The translations under genes were made by a program, and so were the position numbers. The notes below the pieces were generated by a model, which did no database searches, had not been told where the DNA came from, and saw only the letters and a list, made by a program, of their open reading frames with translations. From Methanoculleus sp. 7T (GTDB taxonomy: Archaea > Halobacteriota > Methanomicrobia > Methanomicrobiales > Methanoculleaceae), in NCBI RefSeq assembly GCF_023195915.1, contig NZ_JALPRP010000001.1:1302001-1366000 (forward strand): DNA of 64,000 nt. The letters run 5' to 3'. This document shows positions 43,213 through 52,657 of the stretch, in pieces (positions within the stretch are counted from its first letter, which is position 1; every line of letters starts with the position of its first letter).

Positions 43213-44622
43213 ATGAAGGAGATGTTGTTTGAGAAGATAAAATCCGATATCCTTGCCCACAACTCGTATATCATCGGGGCTGGCGGGGAGGCGGCGGTCA
43301 TCGATCCGAGGCGCGACTGCCGGATCTATACGAATATCGCCGAAGCGTGGAACATGAAGATCACGGTGATCTTCGAGACGCATAAGAACGAGGATTACGT
43401 CAGCGGCTCTCGGGAACTTGCCCGCCCGACCGGAGCCGAGATCCTTCACGGGGCGCGGGAGGAGTTCGGGTTCGGCACCAGCGTCGAGGAAGGAGAGGCG
43501 TTCACTCTCGGGCCGATCGAACTTGAGGTGTTGGAGACCCCCGGCCACACCGTTGAGAGCATTTCGCTCCTGATGCGTGACCGGTCGGTCTCAGACGACC
43601 CGCTGATGGTCTTTACCGGAGACGCGCTCTTTGCCGGGGAGGTCGGGAGGACCGACCTTGCCGGCGAAGACCGGCGGCGGGAGATGTCGGAGATGCTGTA
43701 TGCGAGCCTGCACGAGAAGATACTGCCGCTCCCCGACGGCGTGATCGTCTGCCCCGCCCATGGGGCCGGTTCGGTCTGCGGCGGGAATATCAGCGACCGG
43801 GAGTACACGACCATCGGTTTTGAGGCGGCGACGAATCGGCTGCTCTCCATGGGGAGAGAGGAGTTTGCCGAGTATAAGGTGAACGAGCGGATATACGAAC
43901 CGCCGTATTTTACAAAGATGCGGGAACTCAATAGGTCCGGTCCTCCTCTGATCTACAACCTGCCGCATCTACAGGCCACATCGGCACGGGAGATCCGCTC
44001 CCTCGTGAACCAGAAGGCTCAGGTCGTCGATATCAGGTCGCCGACGAGTTTCGCCGGCGGGCATATCCCGGGGAGCATCAACATCTGGCGTGCCGGCCTC
44101 CCTCTCTTCATGGGTTATTTCTTGAACTACGAGGACCCGATCGTTCTGGTCGACGACTTCAACCTCGACCTCGACCACGTGGTGCGCCACTTCGTGCGTC
44201 TCGGCTACGACAACGTCGTCGGCTACCTCGCAGGCGGGTTCCCGGCTTGGTTCAAGCAGGGCGAGCGGATCGAGAGGACCGGAACATGGTCCCCCTGCGA
44301 CCTCGCGGAGCACCTGGACGACCCGTCGATCTACGTCCTCGACGTACGGGACATCAACCACCGAGACGAGAAGGGCCACATCCGGGGCTCCCACCACATC
44401 TACGTCGGGCACCTTGAAGAGCACCTCGAGGAGATCCCCGAGGATAAGCAGGTCGTCGTCCATTGCGATGCCGGGTTCAAGGGGAGTCTTGCGGCAAGCA
44501 TCCTGCAGAAGCACGGGTTCCGGAATGTCACGAACCTGCTCGGCGGCACCATCGGCTGGGAGGCGGCGAACTATCCGCTCATCAAGGAGCGATCCGCTCC
44601 CCCCGTGCCTCTCCCTCGGTGA
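43213..44622 (+). CDS. MBL-fold protein with two rhodanese domains, altered metal motif
   Basis: The 469-residue protein has a metallo-beta-lactamase domain (1-about 250) and two rhodanese domains (about 262-350 and 365-460), the layout of persulfide dioxygenase-type sulfur proteins. The usual HxHxDH motif is H57-K-N59-E-D61-Y62, so two His ligands are replaced. ETPGHTVESISL and FTGDALFAGEVGRTDL are intact. The first rhodanese domain lacks its Cys; the second keeps it (VHCDAGFKGS). A role in sulfur or persulfide chemistry is inferred. It has its own promoter region. Confidence 0.87.
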   Translation: MKEMLFEKIKSDILAHNSYIIGAGGEAAVIDPRRDCRIYTNIAEAWNMKITVIFETHKNEDYVSGSRELARPTGAEILHGAREEFGFGTSVEEGEAFTLGPIELEVLETPGHTVESISLLMRDRSVSDDPLMVFTGDALFAGEVGRTDLAGEDRRREMSEMLYASLHEKILPLPDGVIVCPAHGAGSVCGGNISDREYTTIGFEAATNRLLSMGREEFAEYKVNERIYEPPYFTKMRELNRSGPPLIYNLPHLQATSAREIRSLVNQKAQVVDIRSPTSFAGGHIPGSINIWRAGLPLFMGYFLNYEDPIVLVDDFNLDLDHVVRHFVRLGYDNVVGYLAGGFPAWFKQGERIERTGTWSPCDLAEHLDDPSIYVLDVRDINHRDEKGHIRGSHHIYVGHLEEHLEEIPEDKQVVVHCDAGFKGSLAASILQKHGFRNVTNLLGGTIGWEAANYPLIKERSAPPVPLPR

Positions 44623-44715
44623 GAGCAGGCGACCGGCCGGCATACCCGGCTCCTCTCTGCCTGCCGCTATATGCCGGGAGCGGAACGCCGGGTTCAAAAG
44701 ATGGACGGAATACTG

Positions 44716-45240
44716 TCAGGCCGCTCCCGCATCCTCTTTTGCGAGGCAGACCCTGACCGGTACCTTGCCCTCGAGCGAGTCCACGACCGGCGAGCGCCGG
44801 TAGCCGCGGTCCACGAGTTCCCGGATCTTCTCCCAAGGTGCGTCGGCCTCTATCCTGACGGTCACCCGGACCTCCTCAAAGCCCGCTCTGACGTCGGCGA
44901 CCTCAAAGAGCCCCCTGAGATCGAGATCGCCCTCGACATCGATCTCGATCGAATGGACCTCGACCTCCTCTTCGGCCGCGCTGTAGGCGATAGAGATCGT
45001 GATGCAGGCCGAAAGCGCCGTGAGCACCAATTCCATCGGGCTCGGACCCCGGTTGGTCCCGCCGATGGCGCCCGGCTCGTCCGCCGGGACGGCGAAGTTC
45101 CGGACGATCGTGGTTGAGTGCGCACCGCCGTTCCAACTGGTGATGCCGGAGAGGGTCCTCTTTCCCTCTCCCGGGTCTCTCCGCATCGCCTCCACGCGGG
45201 CGTTCACCTGTTCCATATCAACTCCGTTTCGCATCATCAT
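44716..45240 (-). CDS. OsmC-family protein
   Basis: This 174-residue protein matches OsmC/Ohr: GGTNRGPSPMELVLTALSAC with the first redox Cys, then YRRSPVVDSL. The second Cys (normally CPVS-like) is Ser here, so classical peroxidase chemistry with a disulfide is doubtful. Three consecutive ATG codons (45240, 45237, 45234) are possible starts. It lies 69 bp downstream of the DUF255 thioredoxin-like gene on the same strand and may share its transcript, a redox-flavoured pair. Confidence 0.87.
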   Translation of the reverse strand: MMMRNGVDMEQVNARVEAMRRDPGEGKRTLSGITSWNGGAHSTTIVRNFAVPADEPGAIGGTNRGPSPMELVLTALSACITISIAYSAAEEEVEVHSIEIDVEGDLDLRGLFEVADVRAGFEEVRVTVRIEADAPWEKIRELVDRGYRRSPVVDSLEGKVPVRVCLAKEDAGAA

Positions 45241-45309
45241 CCTGAAACTCCTTGCGGGAAGTTGCGCCCGCGGGGTATCACTCCGCCGGATAATACCATA
45301 ACCCTACCG

Positions 45310-47475
45310 TCAGATGGCCGGTTCCGGCGGCTTCCGCGTCGACTTCATGAGTTGCAGCATCTCATCGGCATCGGTCGTCGGTATATCGCAGGCGTAGTTG
45401 GTACAGACGTATGCCGTCGCTTTTCCCTCGATCGCCACAATATCCCGAGTAAACCCGGCGACTTTCGTGATCTCGGGTTCTTCCTCATCGGAGGGGCGGA
45501 AGAGGACGACGGCATCGGGCGTATAGCGCGACCGGACGGCACGGATCATCGCCCGGGTATCCTCGGCGCCCGGAGCCCCGGCGACGATCACCTCGAAGTT
45601 CGGCCCCAGCATGAACTCGAGGCCCGTGAGCAGGTAGGCATAGGGGGTGGGGGATTCTCGGACAGTATCGGCAAAGACACGCCGTAGCCGGTCTGCCATC
45701 TCCTCAAACTCAAGGTTCGCCGTCATCCTCCCGAGGACGAAGAGGGTGTACATGGCCACGCTGTTGCCGGAGGGCGTCGCCCCGTCAAAGACCGGCTTCT
45801 GCCGGACAGGCACGTCTCCGTCGTCAGGCGTGAAGAAGAACCCTCCGTGGTCGCAGTCCCAGTAGTGGGCGACCAGATCCCGGGAGAGTTCGACGGCGGT
45901 CCTGAGGTAGCCGGGGGAGAACGATGCCTCGTAGACCTCGATGAGCGCCCAGAGCATGAACGCGTAATCATCCAGGGTCGCCGCGAGGCCGGCCTTACCG
46001 TTCCGGTAGCGGTGGAGGAGCCGCCCGTCGGGCCGGCGCAGGCGGGTGAGGACGAACGCGGCCGCCTTCTCTGCCGCCGCCAGATAGTCCTGGTTATCGA
46101 ACGCCCGGGCCGCCGTCGCAAGAGCGGCGATCATGAGGCCGTTCCAGTCGGTGAGGATCTTGTCGTCCTTTGCCGGACGGACCCGCTCTTCCCGGGCCGC
46201 AAAGAGTCTCTGCCGGGCGCCTTCTATAAACCAGGCCAGGTCCTCTTCAGACATCGAGAACTCGCGGGCAAGGGATGCCGGCGGGCGGCGCAGGCGAAGG
46301 ATGTTTCTGCCCGTCCTCTTCCCGCTGGGCTGCTCCCGGTAGTTGCCGGGCTCCGTGACATCGAAGATCCGGGAGAACCGTTCCCCGTCCTCCTCACCGA
46401 GGACCCCGAGGATCTCGGCCTTCGTCCAGAGGTAGAACTTCCCCTCCTCGCCTTCGCTGTCTGCGTCCTCCGCAGAGTAGAAGCCGCCGTCAGGGTCGGT
46501 CATGTCCCGGAGAACGTAGGTGATCACCTCCCGGGCGGTTCGGGCGAACTCTTCCCTGCCGGTCGCGAGGTAGGCTTCCGTATACGCCATAACGAGGAGC
46601 GCCTGGTCGTAGAGCATCTTCTCGAAGTGCGGGACGAACCACTCCGCGTCGGTCGAGTAGCGGTGGAATCCGTAACCGATCTGGTCGAAGATCCCGCCCC
46701 GCCGCATGGCGTGTAGCGTCTTCTCGACCATCGTGTATGCCGGCGCCTTCCCGGTTCGGTTCCCGTAGCGGAGCAGGAATATGAGGTTGTGCGGCGCCGG
46801 GAACTTGGGCGCGTCCCCGAACCCTCCGTTTTCGCCGTCGAAGATCCGGAACAGGGTGTTGTAAGCCTCATCGAGAGTCGCCTCCGAGAGTTCGCCCTCC
46901 CCGGGAGGAGTGCGGCCCGCGCTCTGCAGTGCATCAATCACCTGACCGCCGGCGTGCTCGAGTTCCTGCCGCTGTGTCTGCCAGACCTTGCTGATACGGG
47001 GAATGAGGTCCAACAAGCCGGTCATCCCGTAGCGGCTCTCTTTCGGGATGTAACTGGCTGCAAAGAACGGTTTTCCATCGTGCGTCGTGAGGACGGTGAG
47101 CGGCCATCCCCCGGCCCCGGTCAGCACGTGAGCGGCCGCCATGTAGACCTGGTCGATATCGGGGCGCTCCTCGCGGTCCACCTTGATGCAGACGAAGACG
47201 TCGTTTAAGAGTTTTGCGACCTGCGGGTCTGCAAACGACTCTTCTTCCATGACATGGCACCAGTGGCAGGCCGAGTAGCCGATGGAGAGGAATATCGGTT
47301 TACCCTCCTCCCGAGCCCTCGAGAACGCTTCTTCGCCCCAGGGGTACCAGTCGACCGGGTTGTGGGCGTGCTGAAGCAGGTATGGGCTCGTTTCGTGGAT
47401 AAGCCGGTTTGGTGGCGACTTCTCCCGGGCTGCCGCTTCCGGCGCTTCCGGGTCATGTCCGCGTGCCGGGTTCAT
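45310..47475 (-). CDS. Thioredoxin-domain protein of the YyaL/DUF255 family
   Basis: The 721-residue protein starts with a DUF255 thioredoxin-like domain (about 20-185; [35 protein letters not shown] with CxxC). A long alpha/alpha-barrel (six-hairpin) region follows (190-600; [27 protein letters not shown]), then a C-terminal domain. The length is normal for the family. Its reaction is not established; glycan-active barrels and thioredoxin folds suggest a redox or sugar-related role. It is followed by osmC. Confidence 0.92.
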   Translation of the reverse strand: MNPARGHDPEAPEAAAREKSPPNRLIHETSPYLLQHAHNPVDWYPWGEEAFSRAREEGKPIFLSIGYSACHWCHVMEEESFADPQVAKLLNDVFVCIKVDREERPDIDQVYMAAAHVLTGAGGWPLTVLTTHDGKPFFAASYIPKESRYGMTGLLDLIPRISKVWQTQRQELEHAGGQVIDALQSAGRTPPGEGELSEATLDEAYNTLFRIFDGENGGFGDAPKFPAPHNLIFLLRYGNRTGKAPAYTMVEKTLHAMRRGGIFDQIGYGFHRYSTDAEWFVPHFEKMLYDQALLVMAYTEAYLATGREEFARTAREVITYVLRDMTDPDGGFYSAEDADSEGEEGKFYLWTKAEILGVLGEEDGERFSRIFDVTEPGNYREQPSGKRTGRNILRLRRPPASLAREFSMSEEDLAWFIEGARQRLFAAREERVRPAKDDKILTDWNGLMIAALATAARAFDNQDYLAAAEKAAAFVLTRLRRPDGRLLHRYRNGKAGLAATLDDYAFMLWALIEVYEASFSPGYLRTAVELSRDLVAHYWDCDHGGFFFTPDDGDVPVRQKPVFDGATPSGNSVAMYTLFVLGRMTANLEFEEMADRLRRVFADTVRESPTPYAYLLTGLEFMLGPNFEVIVAGAPGAEDTRAMIRAVRSRYTPDAVVLFRPSDEEEPEITKVAGFTRDIVAIEGKATAYVCTNYACDIPTTDADEMLQLMKSTRKPPEPAI

Positions 47476-47688
47476 ACTCCTGACGTGCGGATGCAGGCTA
47501 ATAAAGATGACTCTTCACGGTGGAGGTGGTACGGCGGGCGGCCCGGCAGGGAGCCGTGGCGGGTTCCGGGGTGAAGCAGCGGGAGGGTATGCTTGGTGAC
47601 GGCTGCCCATCCCCTCCGGGGACACGCTTCGCGGTCGGTCCCGCAGAGCCGGTTGCCGGCCGCTATCAAAAAGAAGAGAGAGTCCCTG

Positions 47689-47991
47689 TTACTCTGCGAT
47701 GGGGATCTCCTTGGTCTCTTCCGCGGCCGGCTGTACGTAGGGAACGTCGACGGCGAGCAGGCCGTTCCTGAAGGTCGCTTTCGCCTTGTTGGGATCGACA
47801 GGACAGCCAATCGCGTACGTGCCGACATAACGGACGTCGCCTCGGGCCGCATCGATGGAGAAACTGGTCTCCTGCATCTTAAAGGTGATGTCCTTCTTGT
47901 CGACGCCCGGTAATTCGATCTCGATGTGAAGGTTCTCTTCATTCTCATCCGAGTAAGCACAAACATAGGGTGCGACTCTTAACGCTGCCAT
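47689..47991 (-). CDS. Hsp20/alpha-crystallin family small heat shock protein
   Basis: This 100-residue, alpha-crystallin-domain protein is short (typical archaeal Hsp20 has 140-170 residues), with almost no N-terminal arm. Blocks include HIEIELPGVDKKDITFKM and ATFRNGLLAVDVPYV, with an IxI-like end KEIPIAE. It prevents aggregation of unfolded proteins. A strong GAGGAGGTT ribosome-binding site precedes the ATG, and a TATA-like box (48031-48040) gives a leader of about 20 nt. Confidence 0.88.
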   Translation of the reverse strand: MAALRVAPYVCAYSDENEENLHIEIELPGVDKKDITFKMQETSFSIDAARGDVRYVGTYAIGCPVDPNKAKATFRNGLLAVDVPYVQPAAEETKEIPIAE

Positions 47992-48154
47992 CTCGATAAC
48001 CTCCTCGACGGCAACAAGGATGTGGGGGTGTTATTTAATGGTTCCCCTCTTTGGGATCCTGCTCCGGGACGGCAGATCCGTGCGATGCGGCACAGGGCAG
48101 AGAGGCCGCACCCAGGGTGCGGAGGTTTTATCATGCGGCCGTCAAGTATCATGC

Positions 48155-48547
48155 ATGAACGAGCGGTTCATCTCCACCCGGCACCGCACCAACTGCTACC
48201 ACTGCGGCGAGGATGCTGACCAGATCATAAAAGCGGTCTCCGCGCAGGCGCAGGTGATCTGCTCGAACTGTGGGGCGACACGGATCTTCATTCCACGGTT
48301 TGAGAACACCGGAGCAGTGGGAGTCTGTACGCCTCTCGGGCGTTACGATGTCTGGAACCTCGAGGCCGGTGCATGGTGCAAAAATTGCGGGGTCGCGGGA
48401 CCGCACGACCTCGTGATCGGGAGCAGCCACTTCACGACCCGGTGCCGGAACTGCGGCTACACCCACTTCTACCGGTTCAACCTAGAGTACGTTGACCGGT
48501 GTCCTATCGACGAGGAAGGAGAGGTCAGCGCTCCTCGCGCACCATAG
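48155..48547 (+). CDS. Small multi-zinc-finger protein
   Basis: This 130-residue protein has three or four CxxC knuckles: CYHCGED, ICSNCGAT, WCKNCGVA and RCRNCGYT. It is likely a zinc-binding regulator or adaptor; no known family is recognised. ATG 48155 is set by a TATA box (GTTTTATC, 48125-48132) 26 bp upstream, making it leaderless; an in-frame start at 48020 is rejected. Its last 23 bases overlap the convergent porD gene. Confidence 0.75.
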   Translation: MNERFISTRHRTNCYHCGEDADQIIKAVSAQAQVICSNCGATRIFIPRFENTGAVGVCTPLGRYDVWNLEAGAWCKNCGVAGPHDLVIGSSHFTTRCRNCGYTHFYRFNLEYVDRCPIDEEGEVSAPRAP

Positions 48548-48770
48548 CGATGGCCTGTTTCGGGCACTCGTTTGCGCAGATGCCGCATCCCTTGCAGTAG
48601 TCAAGGTCGATGTTAAGTTCCTCGTCGATGACCCCGTCCGGGCAGTACTGGGCGCAGAGCCCGCAGGCGTTGCAGACCTCCCGGTCCACGACAGGCCGGA
48701 ACGTCCGCCACGACCCGGTCTTTCCCGACGAGGCCTCCGTGGGTCTGCTGAGCGCAAGTCTCTCTCTCAT
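48525..48770 (-). CDS. porD: Pyruvate:ferredoxin oxidoreductase delta subunit
   Basis: This 81-residue ferredoxin-like subunit has two 4Fe-4S motifs, CNACGLCAQYCP and CKGCGICANECP. It carries electrons from the catalytic subunits to ferredoxin. It is the last gene of the porBACD operon, overlapping porC by four bases, and overlaps the convergent zinc-finger gene at its 3' end. Confidence 0.95.
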   Translation of the reverse strand: MRERLALSRPTEASSGKTGSWRTFRPVVDREVCNACGLCAQYCPDGVIDEELNIDLDYCKGCGICANECPKQAIAMVREER

Positions 48771-49294
48771 ATCTTCAACTCCTCATACGCCGCTTCAGCA
48801 GCTTTTACGTTCCGCTCGTCGGCAAACATCTCCCTGATTGCCTTCTCGACCGAGGGGAGCGTGACGACGCCCATCTTCGCGAGCGCCCCGAGCACCGGGG
48901 TGTTGAGGATGGGGCTCCCGGCGATCACCAGGTTCTCTGCGAGCGCAATCCCGGTCAGGTCGACGTGGCGACAGGTCGCGCCGCACCCGGGAAGTGCGTG
49001 AGCGCTGTTTAAGAGGACCGTCCCGTTGCTCTTGAGACCCTGCAGGACGTCGACGACATCCATGATGCTCGTATCGAGCACAATCACGAGATCCGGTTCA
49101 TGGATCTGGCTGTAGATCTTGATCGGCTTATCGTCTATCCTGACGAACGAGACGACCGGCGCACCGCGCCGCTCAGCCCCGTAGAACGGACAGGCGGTAG
49201 CGTATTTTCCGTCCCGAAACGCCGCGAGGGCAAGCAGGCGGGCCGCGGTGACGCCGCCCTGCCCGCCCCGGGAGTGGATCCTGATCTCATACAT
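48767..49294 (-). CDS. porC: Pyruvate:ferredoxin oxidoreductase gamma subunit
   Basis: The 175-residue gamma subunit of pyruvate synthase shows IRIHSRGGQGGVTAARLLA at the N-terminus and ACPFYGAERRGAPVVSFVRI, the family hallmarks. It forms part of the CoA-binding side of the heterotetramer. It overlaps both porA (8 bases) and porD. Confidence 0.95.
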   Translation of the reverse strand: MYEIRIHSRGGQGGVTAARLLALAAFRDGKYATACPFYGAERRGAPVVSFVRIDDKPIKIYSQIHEPDLVIVLDTSIMDVVDVLQGLKSNGTVLLNSAHALPGCGATCRHVDLTGIALAENLVIAGSPILNTPVLGALAKMGVVTLPSVEKAIREMFADERNVKAAEAAYEELKI

Positions 49295-50399
49295 GGTTGC
49301 TCACCCCAAACCAGGTCTCCTCGCCGGGATGCCGGTTCCGGACAAACTCTGCTATATTATTGTAGGTAACTTCCTGACCGCCGAGGCCGGCGATCACGCT
49401 GTAGGGCTCGACGCCGGTCTTTGCCCGGACGGCGTTTGCGACCACGCCGCCGAAGCCGAAGGAGTAGTCGCGGTCGATCACCACGACCTCCCGCCCGGCA
49501 AGGTCGAGGTCTGGGAAGGGCCGGAACCAGCGCAGGCGCATGGACCCGGCCTTGATCCCCTCGTCGCGGAGGAGGTCGATTGCCACCTCCGCCTCCTTCC
49601 CGAGCGTCCCCACGGCGATGACGACGACATCGGCGTCCTCGCACCGGTAGTCCTCGGTGGGGCCGTAGGAGCGGCCGAACCGCTCCGCAAACTCGCGCTC
49701 GACGTCTGCGATCACGCCTCTCGCGTCGCGCATCGAACGTTCGATATCCCAGCGGAACCGGAAGTAGTCGTCCGGTCCGGTCATAGGTCCGTAAACGCAG
49801 GGGTTCTCCGTATCGACTGCGTGCGGGAGGTGGTAGGGGGGCAGGAAGTCGCCGAGGTCAACCGTCTCAAGCGACTGCATGATGTGGCTGAGCGCGAACC
49901 CGTCCAGGTTGACCATCACCGGGAGGAGGACCCTCTCGTCCTCGGCGATCTTAAACGCCATCAGGGTGGCGTCGTAGGCCTCCTGGACCGTGCTCACGAA
50001 GACCTGCAGCCAGCCCGTGTCGCGCTGGGAGAAGGCGTCGGAGTGCTCGGCCCAGGTGTTCCACCCCGGCCCGAGGGCACGGTTGACGTTCGCCATGACG
50101 ATCGGCAGGCGCGCGCCGGCCGCCCAGTGAACCATCTCGTGCATGTAGAGGAGGCCGTGCGAACTCGTCGCCGTGAAGGTGCGCACCCCTCCTGCGCTCG
50201 CCCCGATACAGGCTGCCATGGCCGAGTGCTCGCTCTCCACCGGGATATACTGGCTTGCAAGGTCGCCGGCGTTGACGTACTCGGCGATCTGCTCGACGAT
50301 CTCGGTCTGCGGGGTGATCGGGTATGCGGCGATGACGCCCGGCTTTGCGGCCTTCACCGCGGCCGCCACTGCCTTGTTGCCGGTCGCGATCGTCAGCAT
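49287..50399 (-). CDS. porA: Pyruvate:ferredoxin oxidoreductase alpha subunit
   Basis: The 370-residue alpha subunit contacts pyruvate. Hallmarks are GVIAAYPITPQTEIVEQIAE, PVESEHSAMAACIGAS, ATSSHGLLYMHEMVHWAAG and the C-terminal DRDYSFGFGG. In methanogens the enzyme mostly works as pyruvate synthase, fixing CO2 onto acetyl-CoA for biosynthesis. The start overlaps porB by 7 bases. Confidence 0.96.
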   Translation of the reverse strand: MLTIATGNKAVAAAVKAAKPGVIAAYPITPQTEIVEQIAEYVNAGDLASQYIPVESEHSAMAACIGASAGGVRTFTATSSHGLLYMHEMVHWAAGARLPIVMANVNRALGPGWNTWAEHSDAFSQRDTGWLQVFVSTVQEAYDATLMAFKIAEDERVLLPVMVNLDGFALSHIMQSLETVDLGDFLPPYHLPHAVDTENPCVYGPMTGPDDYFRFRWDIERSMRDARGVIADVEREFAERFGRSYGPTEDYRCEDADVVVIAVGTLGKEAEVAIDLLRDEGIKAGSMRLRWFRPFPDLDLAGREVVVIDRDYSFGFGGVVANAVRAKTGVEPYSVIAGLGGQEVTYNNIAEFVRNRHPGEETWFGVSNHV

Positions 50400-51274
50400 A
50401 TGCCGGCCTCCTCGCGGGAGAGACGCTGGATGTTCCGTTCGACCTGTTGCCGCATCTCGTCGATGATCTCAGGGCTTATATTCTTGAACCGGCCCTGGCC
50501 TTTGATGTAGTCCTCAAGCGGTGCGGGCTTCTTCATCGCGGCCTTCGACGGGCCGCTGATGGAGAGTTTCCCGAACTCCCGCTCGTAGAGGACCCATGTC
50601 CCGGTCTTCACCGCAAGTTTCCCCATCTCGACGGTCTTCTCTGAGGGGTAGCGCCACCCGGGCGGGCACGGCGCAAGGATATGGATGAACTTCGGCCCCG
50701 GGATCGAGAGCGCCTTCTTCACCTTCTTGTAGAGGTCGAGGGGGTAGGCGCTGCAGGCGGTCGCCATGTAGGGCGGATTATGCGCCGCGACGATCCGGTC
50801 GAGGTCCTTCTTGGCCGTGGGCTTGCCGCCGGGGGTCGTGGTGGTGCGTGCCCCGAGCGGTGTTGCGCCCGACCGCTGCATACCGGTGTTGCCGTATGCC
50901 TCGTTGTCGTAGCAGATGTAGAGGAAATCGGTGCCTCGCTCGAAAGCGCCGGAGAGCGCCTGAATCCCGATATCGACCGTTCCGCCGTCACCTGCGTAGA
51001 CGATGACGTTGGTCTCTTTTCCAAGAGACCGGAATGCGTTGCTCATGCCGGAGGCGCAGGCTGCGGCTGCGGCAAATGCTATGTTGTATACGGGCACGTT
51101 CATCGCCGTGCCGGGGTAGATCCCCTGGAGGACGCTGGTGCAGCAGGCGGGCACGACCAGAACGGAATCCGGTCCGGCCGCTTTGAGCACGTAGCGCAGA
51201 CACAGGGAAGAGCTGCACCCCGCACAAGCAGAGGTGCACTTGAACAGATACTCCTCCTTCGGAATCGCGGACAA
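50393..51274 (-). CDS. porB: Pyruvate:ferredoxin oxidoreductase beta subunit
   Basis: The beta subunit (293 residues from 51274) binds thiamine diphosphate (VIVYAGDGGTVDIGIQAL) and one 4Fe-4S cluster (CTSACAGCSSSLCLRY plus a distal Cys). It is the first gene of the operon. The TATA box (51308-51318) predicts transcription from about 51287, so the in-frame GTG at 51307 would lie upstream of the transcript. TTG 51274, preceded by GGAGAGGAG, gives the usual N-terminus MSAIPKEEYLFKC. Gene order beta-alpha-gamma-delta differs from the gamma-delta-alpha-beta order of other methanogens. Confidence 0.93.
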   Translation of the reverse strand: MSAIPKEEYLFKCTSACAGCSSSLCLRYVLKAAGPDSVLVVPACCTSVLQGIYPGTAMNVPVYNIAFAAAAACASGMSNAFRSLGKETNVIVYAGDGGTVDIGIQALSGAFERGTDFLYICYDNEAYGNTGMQRSGATPLGARTTTTPGGKPTAKKDLDRIVAAHNPPYMATACSAYPLDLYKKVKKALSIPGPKFIHILAPCPPGWRYPSEKTVEMGKLAVKTGTWVLYEREFGKLSISGPSKAAMKKPAPLEDYIKGQGRFKNISPEIIDEMRQQVERNIQRLSREEAGIC

Positions 51275-51307
51275 ATTGTTTACACTCCTCTCCTCTATAT
51301 TTGTCAC

Positions 51308-51318
51308 TAATTATAATG
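51308..51318 (-). promoter_or_regulatory. TATA box of the por operon
   Basis: ATTATAATTAG on the minus strand predicts a start near 51287 and decides the porB start codon (TTG 51274). Confidence 0.55.
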
Positions 51319-51478
51319 AGTGTTTTGTGGTTCAGGCTCCAGGCGTCCGGCAACATTCCGGGAAAATGGAGGATGCAGGATGATGCGATGCCGCGGATCC
51401 AGTTGTTTCGGCTCTGGCGGATACCTTCCCCAACCCCGGCCGGGGTTTGCCGTTTGGAAGCACCGACTTGGGCGTGGG

Positions 51479-52657
51479 TCACCCCCTACCTCGGCCCATA
51501 CCCCGGATGGGTCCTGCCCCGGCGAGGTCTCCCTCACCCGTCCCTACTCCGGTACCGGCATCCTCCCCGGGAACGCGCCTCACCTGCGGTCGCGCCGGGC
51601 GGAGCGATCGGCGGAGCAGTCCGGCACAGCACTTCAGGCAGAAGGGCGTGCAGAGCCAGACGCCCATCTCCAGAAGGGGAAGGAGGCCGTTCTTGCGTAT
51701 CCGATAACGGTAACTCTCAAGGTTCATCTTCATATGGGCCGGCGCAATCTCCTCAAACCACCGTGTCTCGGTGATCCCGCCCTCGGCGACCGGTTGCGAG
51801 ATGTCTGTAATGAAAGACCGGATATCCTCGCCTCGGGCTCCCTCTGCGGGGCGAGGCACAAAATCGTCGTCGACCGTGAGCGGTATTACTTCGTACTCCC
51901 CGACGCCGCCGCTCTTTGACAAGTCGACCGCGAGTATGAAGCCCTCCGGCGAGAGGTTGTGGGGCCAGTTCGGGTCGAACTGGAACATGCCGAGCGAGTA
52001 GGCGATGAGCCCGCCGTGGTAGCGTTCGACCGCTTGCATGGTATGGGAGTGGTGTCCGAGGATCAGGGTGGCGCCCGCCTCGATGAGCCGGTGGGCGAGG
52101 TCGATCTGCCGGGGGGAGGGGTAGTAGGCCATCTCGGTTCCCCAGTGCAGCGAGACCGCGATATGGTCGCACCTGCCCGCAAGAGACGCAATATCCGCAA
52201 TGATATCCTCTTCGACCAACCGGTTGACCGAGATGCCGTCGAAGACCGCCGTTCGGCCGGTGGTATAGCCGGCAAACCCTATCGAGATGCCGTTTCTCTC
52301 CACAACGACCGGTCTCTGCCGGTCCGATGAAGCCGATGCGCCGATAGGGAGAATTCCGTGGGCCTCAAGTGCGTGGAGGGTGTTCTGAAGGCCTTCGGCC
52401 CCGAGATCGGCGGTATGGTTGTTCGCCACGCTGAGGAGATCGAACCCTGCGTCAGCCAGGTACCCGGCCGCCTCCGGCGGCGAAGAGATCACATGGTGCT
52501 TCCTTGCCCGCTCTCCGGTCTCCGAGAGGGCGGTTTCGAGATTCCCGAAGAGGAGGTCCTTGTCCCGGAGGATATGCAGGATCTCCCCGAACGGGTGCCG
52601 GTCGTTTCCCGTCTGCAGCCAGATGTCGCCTACGGCCATCAACCTGAGTTTATCCAT
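51479..52657 (-). CDS. CapA-like metallophosphoesterase-fold protein
   Basis: This 392-residue protein belongs to the CapA/PgsA family (poly-gamma-glutamate capsule proteins) with a calcineurin-like fold. Metal-site blocks are LMAVGDIWLQTG, LFGNLETALS, LSVANNHTADLG, SLHWGTEM and LGHHSHTMQ. The last 60 residues are a Pro/Gly/Arg-rich tail. There is no signal peptide, so it is probably cytoplasmic or tail-associated. ATG 52657 overlaps the stop of the CapK-like gene by 8 bases, so the two are coupled. The substrate is unknown. Confidence 0.87.
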   Translation of the reverse strand: MDKLRLMAVGDIWLQTGNDRHPFGEILHILRDKDLLFGNLETALSETGERARKHHVISSPPEAAGYLADAGFDLLSVANNHTADLGAEGLQNTLHALEAHGILPIGASASSDRQRPVVVERNGISIGFAGYTTGRTAVFDGISVNRLVEEDIIADIASLAGRCDHIAVSLHWGTEMAYYPSPRQIDLAHRLIEAGATLILGHHSHTMQAVERYHGGLIAYSLGMFQFDPNWPHNLSPEGFILAVDLSKSGGVGEYEVIPLTVDDDFVPRPAEGARGEDIRSFITDISQPVAEGGITETRWFEEIAPAHMKMNLESYRYRIRKNGLLPLLEMGVWLCTPFCLKCCAGLLRRSLRPARPQVRRVPGEDAGTGVGTGEGDLAGAGPIRGMGRGRG

